From: JACVRW01 sp963728495
GTDB taxonomy: Bacteria > Actinomycetota > Thermoleophilia > Solirubrobacterales > Thermoleophilaceae
Direction: 5' to 3'
DNA: 64,000 nucleotides
Assembly: GCA_963728495.1 (NCBI GenBank)
Contig: CAVSKI010000011.1
Coordinates: 1-64,000 of the forward strand
Part shown: positions 15,636-24,018 of the stretch, one piece after another
How positions within the stretch are numbered: the stretch's first letter is position 1
How the letters are laid out: every line of letters starts with the position of its first letter
Translations under genes and position numbers: made by a program
The notes under the pieces: model-generated
Database searches by the model: none
What the model was told of the DNA's origin: nothing
Seen by the model: the letters and a program-made list of their open reading frames with translations, nothing else

Positions 15636-16064
15636 ATGAGATCAGAACGGACACCTCGGTATGCGCTCGCGGCGACCCTGGTTGGGGCGGGCATTGCCTG
15701 CATCGAGCTTTCTGCGGGCGCAGGCTGGACGATGATCCTCCTTGGCGCTTGGTTCGCTGTACACACCTCGCAGCTCGGCTCCGCGATCCTCCTAAACCTT
15801 CCCTCCGACGCGACAAAGCTCGGACATGAGGCAAGAGGCATCGCCGAGGATGTTGTGGACGAGGTCGACACAAGCACGGCGGAGGCTGCCCGTGCCACGG
15901 CGGCCGAGGGCCCCGGCCTGGCCGCTACCGCCGGATTCGATGCCCACCGCCGGATTCGATGCCCGCCCGCTAACCCGCCGCGCCGTCGCCCGCGCGGCCG
16001 AGCACCGCGATCACCGTCTGGCGAACGATCCTCGAGCTGGCAGAAGAGGAGGCCGCCGATCTGA
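15636..16064 (+). CDS. Two-helix membrane protein running into a broken USP-like region
   Basis: From ATG 15636 the first 50 residues form two hydrophobic helices (YALAATLVGAGIACIELSAGAGWTMILLGAWFAVHT). The next part (DVVDEVDTSTAEAARATAAEGPGLAATAGFDA) resembles the linker helix of a USP. A 19-bp tandem duplication at 15927-15964 then shifts the frame, so the end (HRRIRCPPANPPRRR...) is nonsense. Either a membrane protein fused to a USP tail or a decayed USP with a foreign N-terminus. Confidence 0.45.
   Translation: MRSERTPRYALAATLVGAGIACIELSAGAGWTMILLGAWFAVHTSQLGSAILLNLPSDATKLGHEARGIAEDVVDEVDTSTAEAARATAAEGPGLAATAGFDAHRRIRCPPANPPRRRPRGRAPRSPSGERSSSWQKRRPPI
15927..15964 (+). repeat. 19-bp perfect tandem duplication
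   Basis: ACCGCCGGATTCGATGCCC occurs twice back to back (15927-15945 and 15946-15964). Because 19 is not a multiple of 3 it shifts the reading frame. Removing one copy joins ...GLAATAGFDA to RPLTRRAVAR in the next frame, as expected for a USP. It looks like a recent replication-slippage mutation. Confidence 0.9.
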
Positions 16065-16180
16065 TCGTGCTCGGCAGCCGCGGCCGCTCCGGAATCAAGT
16101 CCATGGTTCTAGGCAGCGTGTCCTACGGCGTCCTCCACAACAGCGAGCGACCGCTCCTGATCGTCCCGCCGCTGCGGTAG
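15974..16180 (+). pseudogene. C-terminal half of a universal stress protein
   Basis: The frame before TAG 16178 reads AITVWRTILELAEEEAADLIVLGSRGRSGIKSMVLGSVSYGVLHNSERPLLIVPPLR. This is a textbook USP C-terminus with G-x2-G-x9-G-S intact. It has no start and lies in a different frame from the upstream sequence because of the 19-bp duplication plus one further shift near 15985-16010. The preserved motif suggests loss was recent. Confidence 0.75.
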
Positions 16181-16357
16181 CGCCGGTGCGCGTCGCCGAC
16201 GGTGGAAATCATGGCGGATACCCATGGCCGGACGTCGGCCGTCGGCCGTCGCCTATGCCGCGGACAGACGAACACGAACGGTGGCGAAATACTGGAGCGC
16301 TCTATTGCCTGAACTTGGCGCCGGACACCGGCGCCGTCGAACTACCAAGGAGGAACG

Positions 16358-16786
16358 ATGGAGTCGATTGTCGTAGGAACCGACGGGTCGCAAGCGGCAG
16401 AGGCGGCGGTCGAGCAGGCGGCCGACCTGGCGCGTGGAAGCGGCGCGCGCCTGCACGTGGTGACCGCGTACCCGGATGTCCCCTCGTACCGCGAGAGGAT
16501 CACGAGCAGCGCCAAGCGCGAGTCCATCCAACTACGCGAAGTCGCAGAGACGGTGCTGGCGCGAACAGTCCAGAAGCTCACGGACCAAGGCATCGCCGTC
16601 GAAACCCACGCCCGCGACGGGGACCCCGCCGAAGCCATTCTCGAGGTGGCCCAGGAGCGGAAGGCCGATCTCATCGTGGTGGGCAACCGGGGGCTCACCG
16701 GCATCGAGCGCTTCCTCCTCGGGAGCGTCTCGAGCAAGCTCTCCCACCATGCGCCCTGCAGCGTGATGATTGTCCGCCAGAACTAG
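16358..16786 (+). CDS. Universal stress protein (UspA family)
   Basis: A complete 142-residue USP: MESIVVGTDGSQAAEAAVEQA at the start and ADLIVVGNRGLTGIERFLLGSVSSKLSHHAPCSVMIV at the end, with the ATP-binding G-x2-G-x9-G-S motif. A strong AAGGAGG site precedes ATG 16358. Its last 92 bases overlap the annotated 3' extension of the DUF389 gene on the other strand. It is probably monocistronic, with its own promoter in 16190-16345. Confidence 0.93.
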   Translation: MESIVVGTDGSQAAEAAVEQAADLARGSGARLHVVTAYPDVPSYRERITSSAKRESIQLREVAETVLARTVQKLTDQGIAVETHARDGDPAEAILEVAQERKADLIVVGNRGLTGIERFLLGSVSSKLSHHAPCSVMIVRQN

Positions 16787-18065
16787 AGCGCTCGATGAGG
16801 GGTCGTCTCAGCGGGTCGCGGCCCGGCGGACCATGGATCATGCGCGAGCGGCCGATGCTGCCCTCCAGCTGAAGCTGCTGGGGGTTGTGAAGACCCGGTA
16901 GGGGCTCGTCAAGGCTCCGACGCCCCGTCCTAGAGCCTAAGATCAGAGCAACCGCTGGACGCGCTGGCGCTCGGTCAGATGCTGGAAGACTCGACGGCGC
17001 CCCAGTGGTGCTGACAAGCGTTCTCCCTACGACTCGCTCCCCGACCCCCGCGGACCATCCATACGCGCGCGCGAGGACGCTGAAGCATCCTGGTCGAACG
17101 TCGGCCAGTAGCTCCGGATCGGGCGCCGAGCCGCTCGCGTGACGCTTCAGCCGGACCTCGTACACGCGGCGCTGCACGGACAGCCTGGCCAGCCCTCCCA
17201 GGACGAGCGCGAGGAGGTTAACCCCTAGCTGTGCGGCCGCTCCTCCCACCTCGGCCCAGTCCGTGTACGCGGTCGCCACACCCATGTTCGCGATGGCCGG
17301 GATCGTCGTGACCGAGATCAGCACCCCGATCAACGCGCCAGACTTGGCGGAGGTCAGCGACAGCACGCCCGCGGTGCCCGCCAGATAGGCGACGAAGAAC
17401 GAGAAGAAGTCCGGGTTGGAGATGAACTCGGTGAGCGGGCGCACCTCGCCGGGGCCGTCCGAGTCGATGCCAGTCCACTTGAAGAAGAGCGACCATGCGA
17501 TGGTCGCCGCGACCGCGGCCGCGATGCCCACCGCCAGCGCGGTGGCGGAGCGCCTGGCAAGATCGCCGCGCCGCTGGACCACGGCCACACAGAACCCTGC
17601 AACAGGACCGAACTCCGGCCCGACCACCATTGCCCCGACGATCAGGATCGGTGAGTCGAGCAGGATCCCCACCGCCGCGATCAGCGCAGCGATCATCATG
17701 AACTCGATGAAGTTGATCGACAGACTGGTCTCTTCGGAGGTTCGAGCCTCCACCTCCTCCCAGACCACGGCGTCGCCGAAAGGAAGCTCCTCGAGCGCCC
17801 TACCGGCATTGTCTGCGGCAGCGGAGAGCTGGGTCTCGATCGGCTCCATCGAGATCGAGCCGTCACGCGCGATCCCGAGCTGACGCAGCTCCTCCACGAT
17901 GATGCTCGCCTCGGGACGCGCGACGTCGCACAGGATCATGTCGCCCTCGGGCTTGTGCGCGAGCCCCGGGAAGTGTACGACGTTCACGACAGCTGGGGAG
18001 GCCGTCAACAGCTCAAGCGCCTTTTGCGCCTCGTGGCCTGGGGCGACTATGCGAAGGTGGACCAC
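16695..18065 (-). CDS. DUF389 integral membrane protein with abnormal C-terminal extension
   Basis: From GTG 18065: an N-terminal ACT-like soluble region (LRIVAPGHEAQKALELLTASPAVVNVVHFPG) is followed by the DUF389 membrane domain, with about 6 helices (NFIEFMMIAALIAAVGILLDSPILIVGAMVVGPEFGPVAG; DFFSFFVAYLAGTAGVLSLTSAKSGALIGVLISVTTIPAIANMG). Homology appears to end near residue 310 (LARLSVQRRVYEV). The final 130-odd residues are Arg/Ser/Pro-rich, resemble nothing and run antisense into the USP gene, so the native stop was probably lost by a frameshift near 17140. Confidence 0.8.
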   Translation of the reverse strand: MVHLRIVAPGHEAQKALELLTASPAVVNVVHFPGLAHKPEGDMILCDVARPEASIIVEELRQLGIARDGSISMEPIETQLSAAADNAGRALEELPFGDAVVWEEVEARTSEETSLSINFIEFMMIAALIAAVGILLDSPILIVGAMVVGPEFGPVAGFCVAVVQRRGDLARRSATALAVGIAAAVAATIAWSLFFKWTGIDSDGPGEVRPLTEFISNPDFFSFFVAYLAGTAGVLSLTSAKSGALIGVLISVTTIPAIANMGVATAYTDWAEVGGAAAQLGVNLLALVLGGLARLSVQRRVYEVRLKRHASGSAPDPELLADVRPGCFSVLARAYGWSAGVGERVVGRTLVSTTGAPSSLPASDRAPARPAVALILGSRTGRRSLDEPLPGLHNPQQLQLEGSIGRSRMIHGPPGRDPLRRPLIERSSSGGQSSRCRAHGGRACSRRSRGGSARCR

Positions 18066-18173
18066 CCGTGAAGCTCCTCGGCTCCGGAAACAATCTCGGA
18101 TGCGGCCGACCTCCCGTCCGGGGGTCCGGCCGAGGCCCTAGCGGGATTACAACTATGCGACGATCGCGGCGGG

Positions 18174-19061
18174 ATGATCCGGTTCAACCTCGACGCTGAC
18201 AAGCGGATCATCGCAGCCGTCGATGCCACCGAGCGGACGCTTGACGCGTTGGAGCTGGCAAAGCTGCTTTCCCAGACGACCGGCGCGCCGGTCGATCTCG
18301 TTAGCGTCTTCGCATACCTCCCGCTGGCAGACCCCGCCGACGAGGAGCTGACGCGCGTACGCGAGGGGGCGCGCACGATCCTGCGCGAGCTCGCGAACAC
18401 GAGCGGCCTGGAGGCGGCGGACATAGAGGTCATTCCCGGCAACTGGCCTGCACGGGAGCTCCAGCGGCTTAGCGAGCAAGACGACACGGCGCTGCTCGTG
18501 GTCGGCTCGACGCACCGCGGCGCAGTCGGCCGGGTGCTGCCGGGCGCGGTCGGCGAGCGTCTGCTGACCGGCGCTGCGTGCCCGGTTGCGCTTGCGCCGC
18601 GCGGCTACGCGGAGCAGTCGCCCACGAGCCTCCAACGTGTGGGCGTCGCCTTCGACGGCTCCGAGGAGGCGAACGGAGCGCTCGAGGTCGCGCGCGCTCT
18701 CGTCCGGGTGTCCGGCGCTCACCTGCGCATCATCAGCGTGTTCGAGCCGCTGGCCTTTGGGGCGATCGCGACGGGACGGATGGGCGGCGCCTCGGTCAAC
18801 AAGCTCCTGCGCGCGGAGCTTCGCAGCGCACTGGAGGTGGCGGTCGCCGACGCCTCGGACGGAGGTGCGCCCGAGGGCCGCTTCCTCGAGGGCTCAGCGG
18901 CGGAGGTCCTGGCGGGCGAGAGCACGGAGCTCGACCTGCTCGTGACCGGCTCGCGCCGCTACGGCCCGCGCACCGCGGTGTTGCTCGGCGGCACTACACA
19001 TTCACTGATGCGTAGCGCGGCTTGTCCCGGCCTGATCGTGCCTCGCGGCGCGGCAAGATGA
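18174..19061 (+). CDS. Tandem-domain universal stress protein
   Basis: 295 residues with two USP domains. Domain 1 (about 1-145) starts RIIAAVDATERTLDALELAKLL and ends LLVVGSTHRGAVGRVLPGAVGERLLTGAACPVALAP. Domain 2 (about 150-293) starts RVGVAFDGSEEANGALEVARAL and ends LLVTGSRRYGPRTAVLLGGTTHSLMRSAACPGLIVP. The nucleotide loops are recognisable but degenerate in domain 2. It is divergent from the DUF389 gene, sharing about 108 bases of promoter DNA. Confidence 0.9.
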   Translation: MIRFNLDADKRIIAAVDATERTLDALELAKLLSQTTGAPVDLVSVFAYLPLADPADEELTRVREGARTILRELANTSGLEAADIEVIPGNWPARELQRLSEQDDTALLVVGSTHRGAVGRVLPGAVGERLLTGAACPVALAPRGYAEQSPTSLQRVGVAFDGSEEANGALEVARALVRVSGAHLRIISVFEPLAFGAIATGRMGGASVNKLLRAELRSALEVAVADASDGGAPEGRFLEGSAAEVLAGESTELDLLVTGSRRYGPRTAVLLGGTTHSLMRSAACPGLIVPRGAAR

Positions 19062-19091
19062 CCGGCCACGGCTCTGAGAAGGGGGTAGGCG

Positions 19092-19455
19092 GTGATCGAC
19101 GCGCTCATGGAAAAGCTGCCCCAGTATGGGTTTGTGCCCTTTCATGTGCGGCGCGAGAGCGACGGGTTCATCTTCAGCCGGATCTGGGCCTCGATCAAGC
19201 GGGAATGTCTGATGGTCGTCGAGGAGGGGGTGGCATCGCCGGAGAATGTCGACCGGATGTGGGAGATCTTCACGAAGCCGGGCATCCCGCCGTTCAGGCT
19301 GATGACGAGGTTGGGCTCGACGCTGTGCTCACATCGAAGACCACTACGCACAGTGCGTGAGGGCATCCCCGAGGGCCGCGCAAGCTGCTCCGAAAGTACG
19401 TCGACGAGGGCCGCCTAGGCATGAAGAGCGGGAGCGGCTTCTACGACCAACAAGG
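19092..19455 (+). pseudogene. 3-hydroxyacyl-CoA dehydrogenase C-terminal remnant
   Basis: The first 75 residues read IDALMEKLPQYGFVPFHVRRESDGFIFSRIWASIKRECLMVVEEGVASPENVDRMWEIFTKPGIPPFRLM, the C-terminal helical domain of 3-hydroxyacyl-CoA dehydrogenases. The rest continues in other frames (IEDHYAQ; REGIPEG; LRKYVDEGRLGMKSGSGFYD), so there are at least two frameshifts near 19335 and 19372. The NAD-binding Rossmann domain is absent upstream. Non-functional relic of a beta-oxidation gene. Confidence 0.75.
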
Positions 19456-19484
19456 CTACGAAGGACCACACCACAGGAGGAAGC

Positions 19485-20114
19485 ATGGACGTCACAATCA
19501 TCGGCACCGGCAACATGGCCCGCGGCATTGGGACGCGCCTAGTTGCCGGTGGGCACCGCGTGACCGTGTTGGGGAAGGAGCCCGGTGACGCCGAGGCGGT
19601 CGTGAAGGAACTCGGCGGCGATGGCGCGGCGCAGGCCGGCCGCTCCGCCGAGCCAATCGCCGACGACGTCGTCGTCCTCGCCGTCTACTACCCGGACGCG
19701 AAGGGCGCCGTCGAGGGGTACGGCGGCGGCCTATCGGGGAAGGTGCTGATCGACATCACCAACCCGGTGAACGAAACGATGGACGGGCTTGTCACTCCGC
19801 CGGACGGCTCGGCCGCTCAGGAGCTGGCCGCGAGCGCCCCGGGAGCGAGGGTCGTGAAGGCATTCAATACGACCTTTGCGGGCACGCTCATCGACGGCCA
19901 GGTCGCTGGTCAGCCACTAGACGTCTTTCTCGCCGGCGATGACGAGGAGGCCAAAGCCAGCGTTTCGAAGCTCGTGGAGGACGGCGGACTCCGGCCGATC
20001 GATGCGGGGCCGCTCAGTCGCGCGCGTGAGCTCGAGGCAGCCGGGCTGTTGCACATGAGCGTGCAGGGCACGCTCGGGACGGGCTTCGGCAGCGCGCTGA
20101 ACATCGTCGCCTAG
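19485..20114 (+). CDS. NADPH-dependent F420 reductase-like oxidoreductase
   Basis: 209 residues: a Rossmann fold MDVTIIGTGNMARGIGTRLVAGGHRVTVLGKEPGDAEAVV, then VLIDITNPVNETMDGLVTPPDGSAAQELAA and ARVVKAFNTTFAGTLIDG. This is the F420_oxidored (NADP oxidoreductase, coenzyme F420-dependent) layout; whether F420 or another partner is used cannot be told. The ribosome site ACAGGAGG is clear. No F420 biosynthesis genes are in the window, but an F420-type nitroreductase-like gene is at 29214. Confidence 0.85.
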   Translation: MDVTIIGTGNMARGIGTRLVAGGHRVTVLGKEPGDAEAVVKELGGDGAAQAGRSAEPIADDVVVLAVYYPDAKGAVEGYGGGLSGKVLIDITNPVNETMDGLVTPPDGSAAQELAASAPGARVVKAFNTTFAGTLIDGQVAGQPLDVFLAGDDEEAKASVSKLVEDGGLRPIDAGPLSRARELEAAGLLHMSVQGTLGTGFGSALNIVA

Positions 20115-20143
20115 GCAACGGCGCCTGGGTATCGAGGCGTCGC

Positions 20144-20409
20144 ATGAGCCACATCGCCATTCTCGGCCTCGCGTCGAGGGAACATGCCGACGCGGCGCGG
20201 CAATCGCCGAACAGCTCCAGGACCAGGGTGAGCTGGACCTGCGCGGCATGGCCGTCGGGTGGCGTGACGACCGCGGCGACGTCAGGCTCGATCACACCGT
20301 CCCGCTTGCCAGGTCCGGAGCAGTGCAGGGCGCTCTGAGGGGCGGCGTTGTCGGGCTGTTCCTACTCGCGCCCCTGCTAGGACTGGAGACAGCTCCTATT
20401 CGCGCATAG
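20144..20409 (+). pseudogene. Frameshifted DUF1269-type membrane protein
   Basis: ATG 20144 starts MSHIAILGLASREHADAA; after a one-base shift near 20200 the next frame reads AIAEQLQDQGELDLRGMAVGWRDDRGDVRLDHTVPLARSGAVQGALRGGVVGLFLLAPLLG to TAG 20407. This matches the start of DUF1269 proteins (ELxxxxxxW...DGKIRLxQxxPLxxxGAxxGALWGGLxGLLFLxPLLG). The gene is both frameshifted and shortened, ending just after the first membrane segment. Confidence 0.65.
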
Positions 20410-20642
20410 CGCAAGCGAGGGGACGCTCGGGAACCGCGCTCGCTCGTCGTCCGGAGCGAGCACCGTCGGCGCCTCCGCGCAGACGCCTGCCTTCATGAGA
20501 GAAGGGGAACACTCCGGGTTGGGGGCGAGCCTCAGACCTTCAGGTCTGCGCTGTCCTGACTAGGGCGGCGGCGTCATCGGAGGTCAGGGTCGGGGAAAGT
20601 CGTTGGTCGTGACCGGGGCGTGGCGAGGATAATCAGGCTGTT
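20410..20642. other. Intergenic region with small hairpins
   Basis: Contains GCTCGCTC-GTCGTCCG-GAGCGAGC around 20436-20459 (8-bp stem) and the perfect palindrome AGACCTTCAGGTCT near 20532. No coding signal is seen on either strand. One or both hairpins may end transcription before the LuxR gene. Confidence 0.45.
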
Positions 20643-22283
20643 GTGCGCGGTGTCGCCGAGCTCGAGCAGGGCCGCCGGTCCTACGCGAAACGCAAGTGGG
20701 TCGACGCCTACGAGTCGCTGGCGGCGTCCGACCTGGCGACGCCGTTGGGGGCGGAGGACCTCGAGTTGCTGGCGCGGTCGGGCTACATGCTCGGCCGCGA
20801 CGACGAGTATGTGAGCGGCTTGGAGCGCGCTCATAGCGCCTACCTCGAGTCTGGCGAGTCGCTGTGCGCCGTGCGCTGCGCCTGGTGGATCGGGCACAAC
20901 TTCCTGTTCCGGGGGGAGACAGGGCCCGCAAGGGGTTGGTTCGCTCGAGCGCGGCGGTTGCTCGAGCGCGAGCGGGGTGACTGCGTCGAGCGCGGATATG
21001 TGCTGATAGCAGCCCTGCTGGAGCACCTGTTCGGCGGTGACCACGAAGCCGCGCGCGCGACCGCAGCCGAGATCGCCGAGATCGGCGAGCGTTTCGGCGA
21101 CCGAGACCTGATCGCGATGGGCCTGATGGAGCAGGGCCACGCGCTGGTCAGACAGGGGCGCACGGAGGACGGCTTGCGGCTGGTGGACGAAACCATGGTG
21201 GCCGTCATCACGGGTGAGCTGTCGCCGATCGTCGCCGGCATTGTCTACTGCAACACGATCGCCTTCTGTCAGGGCGTCTACGAGCTCGGCCGCGCCCGGG
21301 AGTGGACCGCCGCCCTGACGCGGTGGTGCGAGCAGCAGCCCGACATGGTGGCCCACAACGGTCTCTGCCTGGTGCATCGCGCCCAACTCATGACGCTCGG
21401 GGGTACGTGGCGAGTCGCGCTGGAGGAGCTTCGCCAGCTGGGCGAGCGCTACACCGAGGGCGCGTTGAATCAGCGGGCTCTCGGCCACGCCGCCTATCAG
21501 CGGGGAGAGGTCCATCGCCTTCAGGGTGGGTTCGAGGAGGCCGAGGCTGCGTACCGAGAGGCGACCCGATTGGGGCGCGAACCGCAGCCAGGTCTGGCGC
21601 TGTTGCGGCTGGCGCAGGGCAACGCTGACACCGCGGCCGCCGCTATCCGCCGCGCCGTGAGCGAGACCATACAGCCGCTGAAACGGGCGGCTGTACTGCC
21701 CGCGTACGTGGAGATCATGCTGGCCGTGGGAGATGTCGAGGCAGCGCGCAGCGCATGCGGCGAGCTCGACGAAATCGCCGAGCGCCAACGCACCGACCTG
21801 CTGGATACGATCGCTGCGCAGGCGCGAGGGGAGCTGGCACGCGCCGAGGGCGACGCCCAAGCCGCGCTGGTCGCGTTGCGCCGCGCATGCCAGGGCTGGC
21901 AGGAGCTCAACGCGCCGCACGAGGCAGCCCGGGCGCGCGTTTTACTGGGGTTGACGTGCCGCTCGCTGGGAGACGAGGACACGGCCGCCTTTGAGCTGGA
22001 GGCGGCCCGCGGCGTCCTCGCAGAGCTCGGCGCAGCGCCCGCCCTCGTTTGGGTCGACTCCCTCACCGGCCGGGCCGCCCCAGCGGATGACCATGGGCTG
22101 ACGGCGCGTGAACTCGAGGTGCTGAGGCTGGTCGCCGTCGGCAAGAGCAACCGGGAGATTTCGTCGGCGCTCGTCATCAGCGAGCGCACGGTCGCCCGCC
22201 ACCTGCAAAACATCTACGCCAAGCTGCGTGTCTCGACCCGAACCGCAGCGGGCGCGTTCGCGTTCGAGCACCACCTCGTCTGA
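20643..22283 (+). CDS. LuxR-family regulator with TPR-like sensor region
   Basis: 546 residues from GTG 20643. Residues 1-460 are helical TPR-like repeats (WVDAYESLAASDLATPLGAEDLELLARSGYMLGRDDEY, ...ARGWFARARRLL..., ...AYQRGEVHRLQGGFEEAEAAYREA). Residues about 480-546 are a GerE/LuxR helix-turn-helix: GLTARELEVLRLVAVGKSNREISSALVISERTVARHLQNIYAKLRVSTRTAA. No ATPase domain is visible, so it is not a full LAL regulator. It is typical of Solirubrobacterales and Streptomyces, signal unknown. A perfect 10-bp hairpin follows. Confidence 0.88.
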   Translation: MRGVAELEQGRRSYAKRKWVDAYESLAASDLATPLGAEDLELLARSGYMLGRDDEYVSGLERAHSAYLESGESLCAVRCAWWIGHNFLFRGETGPARGWFARARRLLERERGDCVERGYVLIAALLEHLFGGDHEAARATAAEIAEIGERFGDRDLIAMGLMEQGHALVRQGRTEDGLRLVDETMVAVITGELSPIVAGIVYCNTIAFCQGVYELGRAREWTAALTRWCEQQPDMVAHNGLCLVHRAQLMTLGGTWRVALEELRQLGERYTEGALNQRALGHAAYQRGEVHRLQGGFEEAEAAYREATRLGREPQPGLALLRLAQGNADTAAAAIRRAVSETIQPLKRAAVLPAYVEIMLAVGDVEAARSACGELDEIAERQRTDLLDTIAAQARGELARAEGDAQAALVALRRACQGWQELNAPHEAARARVLLGLTCRSLGDEDTAAFELEAARGVLAELGAAPALVWVDSLTGRAAPADDHGLTARELEVLRLVAVGKSNREISSALVISERTVARHLQNIYAKLRVSTRTAAGAFAFEHHLV

Positions 22284-22289
22284 CGCTGC

Positions 22290-22313
22290 GGTGTGGTCAA
22301 GGATGACCACACC
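22290..22313 (+). terminator. Perfect 10-bp hairpin after the LuxR gene
   Basis: GGTGTGGTCA-AGGA-TGACCACACC, seven bases after the stop at 22283. No U-tract. It separates the LuxR gene from the small gene at 22407. Confidence 0.7.
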
Positions 22314-22406
22314 GCTGTCCCAGCAAGTTGGTCAATCCGGCCGATGCGCGATCGGGGCCGCCGGGCGTACCGTCGGCCTCGTTTGGCAAACACGAGGAGG
22401 TTCGGC

Positions 22407-22703
22407 ATGTACGTAGTCGTTCGGCACCAGTTCAAGGACCCGCAGACGGCGTTCTCGCGCGGCGAGACGCTCATCAAGAACGAGGGCGCTCCGCCCGGCG
22501 TGCGGGGTCTGCAGTTCTACCCGAGTAGGGATGGGTCCGCCGCCACCTGCCTGTGGGAGGCCGACTCCGTGGAGGCGATCCAGGAGTACGTCGACTCGAC
22601 CCTAGGTGACTCCAGCGTGAACACCTGCTACGAGGTCAACACGGAACAGGCGTTTGCGGAGCGGCCCTTGGGGCTCCCTGCGTCGCCGACAATCGCCGCG
22701 TAG
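22407..22703 (+). CDS. Small conserved hypothetical protein
   Basis: 98 residues, MYVVVRHQFKDPQTAF ... GVRGLQFYPSRDGSAATCLWEADSVEAIQEYVDSTLGDSSVNTCYEV. It looks like a ferredoxin-like alpha/beta dimeric-barrel protein; the CLWEADSVEAI..YVD..LG..S.N.C(Y/F)EV motif is one I recall as conserved but uncharacterised. AGGAGG lies 8 bases before the ATG. A hairpin at 22728-22748 follows. No partner genes. Confidence 0.75.
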   Translation: MYVVVRHQFKDPQTAFSRGETLIKNEGAPPGVRGLQFYPSRDGSAATCLWEADSVEAIQEYVDSTLGDSSVNTCYEVNTEQAFAERPLGLPASPTIAA

Positions 22704-22727
22704 ATCCCCGCCCGAACTCGCTGCGGA

Positions 22728-22748
22728 GCGTCCCCGTCACGGGGACGC
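22728..22748 (+). terminator. Hairpin after the small conserved gene
   Basis: GCGTCCCC-GTCAC-GGGGACGC, a perfect 8-bp stem 25 bases after the stop at 22703. No U-tract. Confidence 0.6.
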
Positions 22749-22830
22749 CCGCGTGGGCGCCCCCGGTGCCACGCGAATCAATGTCCGCGAACGCCTGCGC
22801 GTCGCGCCGCCCGCGAGAGTGTCGACAACC

Positions 22831-22983
22831 ATGAAAGGGAGCGTCTCGATTCTGCACCTCGTCCTCGACGCGGAGGCCGATCCCGACACGAAGCTTGCGC
22901 GAGCGACCGACTTCTGGCTCAATCTGAGCGACGCCGAAGCTTATGTCTCCCTACGACGCACGACAGTCGTCTTCGGGCCGTAG
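22831..22983 (+). CDS. Possible 50-residue small protein
   Basis: ATG 22831 opens MKGSVSILHLVLDAEADPDTKLARATDFWLNLSDAEAYVSLRRTTVVFGP. It does not look like random high-GC translation (few Arg/Ala runs), but no family is recognised and no strong ribosome site is seen. It may be a remnant of a longer gene. Confidence 0.3.
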   Translation: MKGSVSILHLVLDAEADPDTKLARATDFWLNLSDAEAYVSLRRTTVVFGP

Positions 22984-23053
22984 CTTGCCTTTCCGTTAGG
23001 CGTCGACAACGAGCGATGTATTGACCTACCTGCGCCAATCCACAGGGCCTCCC

Positions 23054-23296
23054 GTGTCCGACACCGTCGACACCCTGATTCTCGACCTGCTCGAGTGGAT
23101 GGGCCCAAACCCCCGCCACTACGCCGAGGTGCTCGAGGCGTGGCGGACGTCGTGTCCGGGCTTGCCCGTGTGGGAAGACGCCAACGACCGAGGCTTCATC
23201 GCGCGTCATCATGCGCCGGGACGCGGCGCGCTCGTCTCGGTTTCCGCCGCCGGGGCGGAGCACCTGCGGAAGTACCGCCAACCGTCGCCGCGCTGA
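23054..23296 (+). CDS. Small conserved hypothetical protein
   Basis: 80 residues from GTG 23054: VSDTVDTLILDLLEWMGPNPRHYAEVLEAWRTSCPGLPVWEDANDRGFIARHHAPGRGALVSVSAAGAEHL. This pattern (LILDLLEW....R.Y.EV..AWRTSCPRL.VWEDA.D.G.......V.VT..G) recurs in proteobacterial and actinobacterial proteins of unknown role and looks like a winged-helix fold. A TTG at 23021 is an alternative start. Gene appears complete. Confidence 0.7.
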   Translation: MSDTVDTLILDLLEWMGPNPRHYAEVLEAWRTSCPGLPVWEDANDRGFIARHHAPGRGALVSVSAAGAEHLRKYRQPSPR

Positions 23297-24018
23297 CGGC
23301 TAGCTACGCAGTCGTGCTCGTTCGCGAGCGCACCGAGATCCGCGCGCCCTTCCGCGGTCGCCTGCCGAAGCTCCTCATCGGCCCGCGCAGCATCTCCGGG
23401 GTGCGGATCCGGGAGGGATCGCGAAGGCCGGGCGCTGGGGGCGGCAGCGGCGTTGGCGCAACTGGGTCTGGTCAGATGTAGCGGCGCTCGAGCTCGCGGT
23501 CGACGCCGCACCAGCGGGCGATTCGGGACAGCAGCCCGAGGACTGGTTGGAGCGACGCGTAGGCACCGGGCAGGCGCAGCTCTCCCATCTCGAGCACCAG
23601 CGCGGCGTGGAGTGGGTTGCGGGGCACGCCGTTCTTGACCACGAGGCCGTCGGCGGCGAGCGCGCTGGACATCTGCGGGAGTCTGGCGACGATGCGCGCG
23701 GATGGGTTCGGTTTTCTTCAGCTGCCGCGGTTCTCACAGTCCGAGGGTCCGGGCGGCTTGTTCTAGTTGAGGACGCCGGCGCGGCGCATGCATTCCTCCG
23801 CGCCCGCGCCATCAAACCTCCTCCGCGTCGAGCGCCGGCCAACCCGTCGCCCCCAAAGACTCGATCCTCCATCAAGCCGAATCGCGCGTGGCACCCACCA
23901 GCCGTGCCCGCCTTCAGACCCCCCGGCTGCCGCCTCGTGGCGCCAAGCAGAAGTGCTGGGCGGCTCGGGGGCGTTCCGCGGTGTCGTTTGGGTCCGCGAG
24001 TAGCCTGATTGGGAACGG
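23297..24018. other. Low-gene region with one orphan fragment
   Basis: About 720 bases with no complete gene. The only sensible peptide is on the minus strand at 23472-23672: MSSALAADGLVVKNGVPRNPLHAALVLEMGELRLPGAYASLQPVLGLLSRIARWCGVDRELERRYI, which has protein-like composition and looks like the C-terminus of a larger enzyme I cannot identify. The rest, 23680-24018, shows only shadow frames. Confidence 0.4.
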
